Source of the DNA: Penium margaritaceum
Lineage: Eukaryota; Streptophyta; Zygnematophyceae; Desmidiales; Peniaceae
Direction of reading: 5' to 3'
Length of the DNA: 64,000 bases
NCBI GenBank assembly: GCA_023375785.1
Contig: SZWC01002440.1
Span: forward strand, 108,181 to 172,180
This document shows, piece after piece, positions 56,301 to 64,000 of the stretch. Positions within the stretch are counted from its first letter, which is position 1. Each line of letters begins with the position of its first letter. A program made the translations under genes and the position numbers. Under the pieces are notes generated by a model, which ran no database searches, was not told the origin of the DNA, and saw nothing but the letters and a program-made list of their open reading frames with translations.

Positions 56301-58405
56301 AGCGAACAGTGGAGCAAGACAAGGAAAGGTGGAGCAAGCCTGAGATAGGTGGAGCAAGCCAAATAATGGTTGAGCAAGCCAGAGAAAGGTGAAGCAAGCC
56401 AGAGAAAGGTGGAGCAAGCCAGAAAAAGGTGGAGCAAGCCAGAGAAAAGTGGAGAAAGTCAGAGAATGATGGAGAAAGCCAGAGGAAGGTGGAGCAAGCT
56501 AGAGAAATGTAGAGCAAGCCAGGGAAAGGTGGAGAAAGCCAGAAAAAGGTGGAGCAAGCCAGAGAAAGTTGGAGCAAGCCAAAGAAAGGTGGAGCAAGCC
56601 AGAGAACGATGGAGCAAGCCAGAGAACGCTGGAGCAAGCTTGACAATGGTAGAACAAGCCAGACAAAGGTGGAGAAAGCTAGAGAAAGGTAGAGCAAGCC
56701 AGAGAAAGGTGGACCAAGCCACAGATTGGTGGAGCAATCAATAGAATGGTGGAGGAAACAAAGGAACTGTGCAGAAAGTCAAAGAACGGTGTAGCAAGTT
56801 AGAGAACGGTGGGGCAAGCCAGAGAACGGTGGAGCAAGCTAGATAACGGTGGAGAAAACAAGAGAAAGCTGGTCCAAGCCAGAGAAAGGTGGAGCAAGCT
56901 AGAGAAAGGTGGAGCGAGCTAGAGAAAGGTTGAGCAAGACAAAGACAGGTGCAGCAGGCCTGAGAAAGTTGGAACAGGTCAGGGAAGGGTGAAGCAGGCC
57001 AAAGAAAGGTGGAGCAGGCCAAAGAACAGTGGAATAAGCCAGAGAAATGTGGACCAAGCCAGAGAAAGGTGGAACAAGACAGGGAAAGGAGGAGAAAACC
57101 AGAAAGGTGGAGCAAGCCAAAGAAAGGTCCAGCAAGCCAGAGAAAAGTGGCGTAAGCCGAAGAAAGGTGAAGCAAGCCAGAGAAAGGTGGAGCAAGCCCA
57201 TTAAATGTGGAGCGAGCCAGAGAATGGTCAAGCAAGACAAAGAAAGGTGGAGTAAGCGAGAGAAAGGTGGAGCAAACCAGAGGAAGGTTGAGCAAGCCAG
57301 AGAAAGATGGAGAAAGCTAGTGAAAGGTGAAGCAAGCCATGGAAAGGGGGAACAAGCCAGAGAAAGGTGGAGGAAGGCATACAACAGTGGAGCAAGCAAC
57401 AGAAAGGTGGAGCAAGACAGAGAAAAGTGGAGCAATCCAGACAAAGGTGGAGCAAGCAAAAGAAGGTGATACAAGCCATAGAACGGTAGAGCAAGCCAAA
57501 GAACGGTGGAGCAAGCCAGAGAAAGGTGGAGCAAGCCAGGTAAGGGTGGAGCAATCCAGAGAACCGTGGAGCAAGCCAGAGAACGGTGCAAAACGTCAGA
57601 GAACGGTGGAGCAAGGCAGATAAAGGTGAAGCAAGCCAGAGAACGGTGGAGCAAGCCAGAGAACGGTGGAGCAAGCCAGAGAAAGAAGGAGCAAGCCAGA
57701 GAGAGGTGAAGCAAGCCACAGAAAGGTGGAGCAAGCCAGAGAAAGGTGGAGGAAGCTGGAAAAGGTGGAGCAAGGCAGAGAACAATGGTACAAGCCAAAC
57801 AAAGGTCGAGCAAGCCAGAGAATGGTGGAGCAAGCCAAAGAACGGTGAAGCAAGCCAGAGAATTGTGGCGCAAGCCAGAGAATGGTGGAGCAAGCCAGAG
57901 AACGGTGGAGCAAGCCAGTGAAGGGTGGAGCAAGCCAGAGAATGGTGGAGCAAGCCAGAGAACTGTGGGCAAGCCAGAGAACGGTGGAACAAGCCATAGA
58001 ACGGTGGAGCAGGCCAGAGAACGGTGGGGCACGCGAGGTAACAGCGGAGCAAGCCACAGAATGGTGGAGCAAGCCAGAGAATGGTGGAGCAAGCCAGAGA
58101 ACGATGGTGCAAGCCATAGAAAGGGTGGAGCAAGCAAGGGAATGGCGGAGCAAGCCAGAGAACGGTGGAGCAAACTAGAGAACAATGGAGCAATACATAG
58201 AACGGTGGAGAAAGCCATGGAACAGTGGAGCAAGCCAGAGACTGTTGGAGCAAGCCAGAGAACGTTGGAGCAAGCCAGAGATCGGTGGAGCAAGCCACAA
58301 AATGGTGGAGCAAGCGAGATAACAGTGGAGCAATCCTGAGAATGGTGGAGCAAGCCAGAGAAAGGTGGAGCAAGCCACAGAAAAATGGAGCAAGCCAGAG
58401 AAGTT
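44314..58405 (+). repeat. 20-bp minisatellite array, forward orientation (right part of largest array)
   Basis: About 700 units continuing the array of 25037-32255. Local duplications are again multiples of the unit: 120 bp near 46380-46620, 140 bp near 46655-46930, 120 bp near 50700-50940, 100 bp near 50975-51170 and about 420 bp near 55450-56090. Larger blocks with shared rare variants recur near 51.7, 54.1 and 57.6 kb. AACGG/AATGG-type units dominate some blocks and AAAGG/GGGAAAGG-type units others. All long open frames (up to 547 codons) are satellite translation. Confidence 0.97.
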
Positions 58406-58850
58406 GTAACGGACGTGGTCCGTTTTGCGACTAACTTCTGAACCCAAAACTTAGGCCCTCAGAATGTGTAGTCCAAGGAGAGCGAGCGAATGGTCGCCTT
58501 AGCCATTTTGGCTGAGACGAACCGCGCCACAAATGGACGTAGTCGTCATAGGGAATTTTTGTACACATGCAACCTAAAACCCTATCGTTCCACGTGGCAC
58601 ATCCACGTGGGAACAGGACCCTAGCGGCCAACTAGAGGGGAGGAGGAGTGACGCAATGGATCTTCCATCGCGGCAATCCTCTTGCCTTAAATCCGGCCTA
58701 TGGACCGAATACGGGCTAGAGTCGAACTAGACTCTAGCCCGAGATTATTTTTCGGGCCTCAACTCGTCGAGACATCGGTCTCGAGCCCCCGAAACCCGGG
58801 AACTATATTTAAACGCCATTTTTAATTCTAAAAATGGCTCGTACGCTACA
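58406..58850 (-). repeat. Putative LTR of a further element
   Basis: The minisatellite stops at 58405 and a 445-bp segment begins TGTAACGG and ends CGCTACA. The bases after it (TTCCTCCCCCTTTGC) read on the minus strand as GCAAAGGGGGAGGAA, a good polypurine tract, so this would be the 3' LTR of a minus-strand element extending beyond the window. It holds strong hairpins (GGGCTAGAGTC pairing with GACTCTAGCCC at 58713-58740; TCGAGAC with GTCTCGA nearby) and an AT-rich TATATTTAAA. The second LTR is not in view, so the call is provisional. Confidence 0.55.
58713..58740. other. Perfect 11-bp stem-loop in the putative LTR
   Basis: GGGCTAGAGTC and GACTCTAGCCC are exact inverted repeats separated by the six bases GAACTA. 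A second hairpin with a 7-bp stem follows within 50 bp. Could be a transcript-end or regulatory structure; role unknown. Confidence 0.7.
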
Positions 58851-61800
58851 TTCCTCCCCCTTTGCTTCGAACCGTCCCGGTTTGTCTTTGCTCACGGAGG
58901 TTTGAACATTGCGTACTTCATGATGCAAACCATGCAACAAGATTCGTTAACAAGATCACACGTGTGAACTCTTGTTATCCACAACACGGTTGCGTCACGT
59001 TCACGCACAATCAACCACACACTTGCGGTTTTTGTGATTATGGTCATTAGCGTACAACATCCAGTGTTGATCGCGTGATCCTTGGCTCTTACCAAGATGA
59101 CACACGTATAATCCTTATACGTTCTTCACAAGTNTTTCAGCACCTGTGGGTTGGTTGGCTGAACTCAACCAAGCTCCACTAAGCCCATGCAACTCGCATG
59201 CTAGCTTTTTCTTAGGGTTGGGAGGCACCAAGATCCTAAGACATGGTTGCTGAGCACACTTGTTTTTTCGTTCAAAGATTGCACTCATCTTTGAAGGAGG
59301 CGGCATTGGTCGTCTGGCATGCGCATTTTCCGTCAAAGTCCATCACTGGACACGACAATGCTCCGACCTAGATGATCTTGGTCTCAACCATCATCCCCTC
59401 ATTTCTGTCTGAAATGGGTACCGTAGGCTGCCGCTCACGTCCCCGTCAAAAGCACACCGCTTTTGAACTAGGTCAACTGAGATAACCAATCTCAACAACC
59501 ATGGATTCCATCCACGGACAAAGTGTTCATCGTACGGTATTCACCAAACGGGTGTACCATGATCACCATCATCTCGATACAAGTTGGAAGAACACCTTTC
59601 GGGTGTCAGTTCCATGTGATTGTGATCGAACACCTCTGAATCACATCCAGTGATCCTGGAACAACTAGTTCCTGAATTTGTTTGCGATAACATAATCGCG
59701 TGCAAGGGTTCCATTCAAGATCCTGTCAATGGATTATGCTCGCCAAGTTGCAACAATCCGTGTTGCTTCAATGTCTTCTATTATGTACATTTGGTACTTC
59801 CATTCAATGGAGTATTTTCCATATGCCTCGCCCGAGGCACTCGTGGAGGGGATCGCCCTCATTGAAGACATCCCGGCAAACATCCACCATTGTGGATACC
59901 ACCGCAGCGACATCCAAAATTGTATTGTACTTGCATTCGGCAATGTAGTTCAATTGAACCATCGTCGAAAGCAAGGGGCTTGAGTCGCTTCACCATGACC
60001 TTTCTGGTCAGTGAAGCATGGTTTGACTACACCGTAGTCATTATGATCTCTCTTGGAGATTGGTTTTGTTCCAACAAATTGGATAGCTGGTGCTACACCA
60101 TGCCTTGGTATGACCGGAATCCATCTGCATTATGTTTGAAGAGCGTGACGTACACAACTAGTGTATTGTATCACGATGGCCTCAACTTTGAGACAATCCT
60201 CAGAACATCAAAAGAATCTGATGAGAAATATCGTTTCTCAAGGTCCATCTTGAAGAGTCCCTTCACATCAACATTTTTGACACACTGGTCATCATTTTAC
60301 CTTTGTGTGGATTATGACTCATGTGGTCGGTCGGACCACCAAGATGTAGGTGCTAACACACTGTTAGCATAAAGCTGTCGGCTTTTAGATCGTCTCCAAG
60401 GTCATAAGCTTTGATCACAAAAAGTAGACCTTGACATGACCCCAACTATGTCGTAGTTGGTTTGTAGCAATCTATGAGACCGTCATAGTTCTCTGGGACG
60501 CCATTAGGTAGAAAATGGTGTCACTCATTTTCTCTGAAATGGATTTTCACCGAACTATGGATGAATTTATGTCATCGACGTCGGTTCATGTATTTTTGTC
60601 TATCAATGTCTGTGACATGTTCACTCACCGAGTGATGATAGACTGAAGGTGTCGCCTTCAAGTTTGTTCACTTTTGACATTCGGTCAATCTTGTCATACG
60701 CCAGAATTGACTCTTGCGATCCTTGACCACCGCACTGCGGTGTCTCAAATCGTGGAGGACCCATCGAAGAGTATCTGCCCCTCTCTGGGGCAAATACAAC
60801 CTCCATTGACAATAATCATTGTCTCCTGAACAGGGTTGTGAGTACACTCATGTACCTTTTTATTGTCGGTACCTGTCGGGCACCCCGATTTGAATCCATC
60901 ACTCACCGAGTGAGAGGGTATTAATGGTTTCGCCATTGGAACTTTTTTCAATCATATCATCCTTGACACGTTCCATCACGGACCGATATTTGCATCGGCC
61001 ATGACTGATGATGCAAAGAACCTCCAAAAGGTACTGATGCATCCAGTACACGCTGTGTACAGGCAGCACGATGACAATCCTCGAGGATTAATGTCGGCGT
61101 GCTAGCAGGCCAGGTCACATCTCATGACATAGTCATGACACGGACAAAGTCATGAAATGATCACATTCGCCTTTGAACATTGTAGCGCAATGGGACGTGC
61201 GACTGTCGTGGCACACGTCCTGCACCCACCAAACTACTTGTTCGGTGAAATGGTGTCGACATTTTTATCCAAGACATCAATTGATATTGTCAGCTTGTTC
61301 GAATGTCACAAAACCGTTGTGATCATTCGACTGTATAACGTATCCATAATTGAGTGTCGTGATCGACGCACCAACACTTAGTGAATTAGGTTTTTGTGCA
61401 TGTCGTGCACGTATTGAAAAGTGGGTTGTCTCTGGTGCTTGATTATGTGCGCCGACCCCTTGCGGTAATGCAAGCCGTGCATATTCTAGAATTGGTGCTC
61501 AACCGACTGGGCTTTTGTAGCGCGTTCCATCATGGAGAGGGAGGAGTTCTTCCACCTTTAGCATGGTCGATTTTTGAGGAAAGCGTCCTCGTCATACGTG
61601 ATCCATCCGATAAAATTTGGTTCGTAGTTCTTTGGAAGTACCTTCCCAAACTGCAATCGGCAGGGTGAATGGTCGTCAATGTCGGTTGCGACCGAGATCG
61701 TTGTGTTTTTTTTTATGCCGTTCGGGCATACCTCTGATCACCACAGTTGTCTGTGATTGTTTCTAGCCATACCTGTTGGTTCTCCATTTGAAGGATTCAA

Positions 61801-61989
61801 CAGTATGACCATCGTCGACTTCGTCGAGATGACTTGCAAACGCCAAACGTCGTGGTTTCGGCGCTTTGACAAACGCTCTTGATGCTCTTGCCCGTAGATT
61901 CACTCCGCGCATAGATGGTATGATTTTGTCTGGTGGTCTATCGCAAGCTAGCACGACGAGTCAACGGTTGCCTAGTTTTTGCTAGTTGA
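58851..61989. other. Non-coding, AT-neutral sequence, probable interior of a non-autonomous element
   Basis: No open frame longer than about 160 codons and no recognised protein on either strand. Short words recur irregularly (CTCACCGAGTGA at about 60624 and 60901; GGTGTCGCC/GGTTTCGCC after them). A single N lies at 59134 with no duplicated flank visible. The lack of any pol remnant next to an LTR-like segment suggests a LARD-like non-autonomous retroelement, but this is inference. Confidence 0.4.
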
Positions 61990-62780
61990 TACAACGGGGT
62001 GCGATCAGTACCCATGTTATCGGTGCAATCGGCAGCTTGTAACAAGTGTTGTACCATCAACACTAGCGTGGCTAGTCCAACCGGAGCTCATGGCCATAGT
62101 GCGTTTGACACTCGTATCAGTGGTGCATTCAGCACCCATAACAAAAGTGCAACCCACAGTTCTTGTCAATCGTGCAATCGGCGTTTATGACAACGGTGTA
62201 TTCGGCACTCGTGCAATCGGTGTTTATGAAAACTGTACATCGGCACACAGTTTTACCGCCGCACTCGTTGGTCATAGATTCAACGCTCATGGGAATCGTG
62301 CGTTCGGCTCTTGCGTGAATGCTACAATTGCCTTGTCCATGTTGGTCATATTCCAAGTGCAACCGGCACTTGTCAATCGACCATCACGCGTGGATTTCCA
62401 CCATCGCGTTTGTGTTTTGAGTGCGATCGGCACTCACGTTTTTGTTTAGTCAAAATCCATTCACAGATGACTTATCCAACGTTCTTGGTGCAATTGACAC
62501 CCACGTGGATTTGCAACCGGCCTTTGCTTTGGTCATACCTTTGCAGACCATGAGCAGTGCGTTTGGCACTAGCATCACGAATGCCTTCGACATTTGTGAC
62601 TAGAGTGCAATTGGCATTTTTCAGTGGTGTGTTCGACACCGACAAATCTTTTGCAACCAACACATGTGTTGTTGCCAATAGTGCAATCGGCACTTGCGTC
62701 GACGGTGTGGCCGACGCCCGTACAACAGTTCAACCAACACTCGTTTTGTGCTGTCGGCACATTTCACATTGTTGTGGCAA
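61990..62780. repeat. Degenerate repeat of about 40 bp around GTGCAATCGGCACT
   Basis: The words ATCGGCAGC, TTCGGCACT, ATCGGTGTT, TTCGGCTCT, ACCGGCACT, ATCGGCACT, ATTGGCATT and GTCGGCACA recur at spacings of roughly 30-50 bp, usually preceded by GTGCA or GTGC. The array is strongly degenerate and no gene is seen in it. Confidence 0.65.
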
Positions 62781-64000
62781 GTAGGAGAGTCATTGACTGG
62801 TTGTAACACGGTCGTTGTTTCTTTGAATTTTCATCGAGAATTCGTCTCAATGGGCGTCACCATTGTGGTTTTGCAACCTGGTGCACGCTATAGTCGTTTT
62901 ACGCAAACAAAATTGCTTGGCGCATGTACAACCTGCATTGGGCCATGTCGTGGCTTTTTAGCGGTCATCCCCTCCGGGTTTTCTCATGAGGTACCCCAAA
63001 CTTTGAGGTTTATTTAGAAACATTTAGGCACTATCGGTGCTAAATTTCTTGCATTGACACTTTTCCAAGTGAGTTCCGTCCACGACATGGAAAACTGTTG
63101 GTTTTCCTCATTTTTGTGCTTCGGAACAGAAAAAGAAAAAGAAAATCAGAACTGCTGATATTCGGAAGAGCTCAACTAGAGCTTTTAGATTTTGCGTCGA
63201 AATCCATGGTCCACTTGACCACACACTCGGGTTTGACCACAAAAATATTCACCGTTCCAAACCTTCTTGAAAAAGGTTGACATAGAATTCCTCAACTTGA
63301 GGATTCATGGAGTTTGACACGTCAAGTGCCCTCCCCCCTCTTTTTTTTGGTGCTTGGAACCTTTCATGCGTCACCCGGTGGTGTGTGGGGAAAACTATCG
63401 GTCTTCCCTTTTTCCACGAACATAGACATATTTAAGGACAATGACTGAGAACTTCTCAAAACATTGTAGACCTGAGACTGAGCTCCATGCCGCTTTTTAC
63501 AGCGGTGAACCCACGGCCAACTAGGCCAACCCTCGGGTTCAACCGAGGAAATCGTCCTCGCCTCTAGTGCTAGCCGCACCAAGAGTTTTTTTTTTTTTTA
63601 ACACAATTTTGGAGCTCAGTCTTGAGCTTCAAACTGGTTTTCACGCCGTCCAAAACAGAAACCAACCGAAGGACCTGTCCCCGGATTTGTGTGGGGCTGA
63701 CCGGGTCCAAAAGGTGGGGTGATTCTGGAGAAGTGAAAAAAAACGAAAACGACCAGATTCAACCACATGCCCTCTCAACTCCGATTCGACCCGCTATTAG
63801 CTACGGTACCAGCGCACAACGATGTCGGACAAAACTAATATTCGACCAATAACTTTGTCCGCGGGGCTATCTCCTCCGCCAGACGCACGAGGAGGGAGGA
63901 AGCTTCCTTCTGTCCTCCGTCTCTTGGCTGCCGGCCTGGAGGTGGGTCCTCCCCTCCTAGCCCCTACGGCGCAGCCGACGCCCTGGGGAGGGGGGGGGGG
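62781..64000. other. Non-coding sequence ending in poly-G
   Basis: No gene recognised. Two related stretches at about 63060-63125 and 63310-63425 (TTCCATGTCG-like context, GGAAAACT.T.GGT.TTCC) suggest a diverged duplication. A 13-base T run lies at about 63587-63599, and the window ends in a G-rich tract (from 63989). Confidence 0.5.

Overview
The window looks like repeat-dense, gene-poor nuclear DNA from a eukaryote. No host gene, rRNA, functional tRNA gene or CRISPR array could be supported. The Ty1/copia elements and a plant-style initiator-tRNA primer site suggest the green lineage (plant or streptophyte alga), but that is an inference and species cannot be assigned. About 29 kb (roughly 45%) is one 20-bp minisatellite, unit GAGCAAGCCAGAGAAAGGTG, and nearly all long open frames in it are artefacts of a unit that carries no stop codon in any frame on either strand.

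Layout. 1-4300: minisatellite in forward orientation; it flips at 4300/4301 and runs in reverse to about 6366. 6367-8515: decayed internal fragment of a copia element (minus strand), then a short reverse minisatellite block to 8842. 8963-10275: (TA)n, a 72-bp CT-rich repeat in about 15 copies, and (CT)n. 10276-12888: AT-rich sequence with a gapped (CA)n tract and a 154-bp tandem repeat. 12889-13730: reverse minisatellite. 13731-16287: C/T-rich sequence with an orphan retrotransposon primer-binding site. 16386-19359: a 191-bp satellite of 16 copies, split by a young full-length copia element (19360-24966, TSD GCTAT) with intact integrase, reverse transcriptase and RNase H but a damaged gag and protease. 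25037-58405: the largest minisatellite array (about 21.3 kb), interrupted by a second, older copia element on the minus strand (32261-44308, TSD GGGTC/GGATC), whose 5' LTR is itself split by an LTR-type element (37926-44261, TSD CCAGG). 58406-58850: a further putative LTR, followed by about 5 kb of non-coding, internally repetitive sequence to the window end.

The nested element at 37926-44261 is the most unusual item. It codes for an integrase with an H2C2 zinc-binding module and a D-D-E core, followed by a long cysteine-rich tail holding about six consecutive C4HC3-type zinc-finger modules, and no reverse transcriptase is visible. Its coding region crosses two single-N positions where 480 and 296 bp are repeated almost exactly on both sides. 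These look like contig joins whose overlap was not collapsed, so the coding sequence as printed is not reliable there.

The copia elements at 19360 and 32261 share a primer-binding site complementary to the anticodon arm of initiator tRNA-Met (half-tRNA priming, as in Drosophila copia) and near-identical polypurine tracts, so they belong to one lineage. The younger one also carries a tRNA-like segment with Pol III A and B boxes and heat-shock-element-like motifs in its LTRs.
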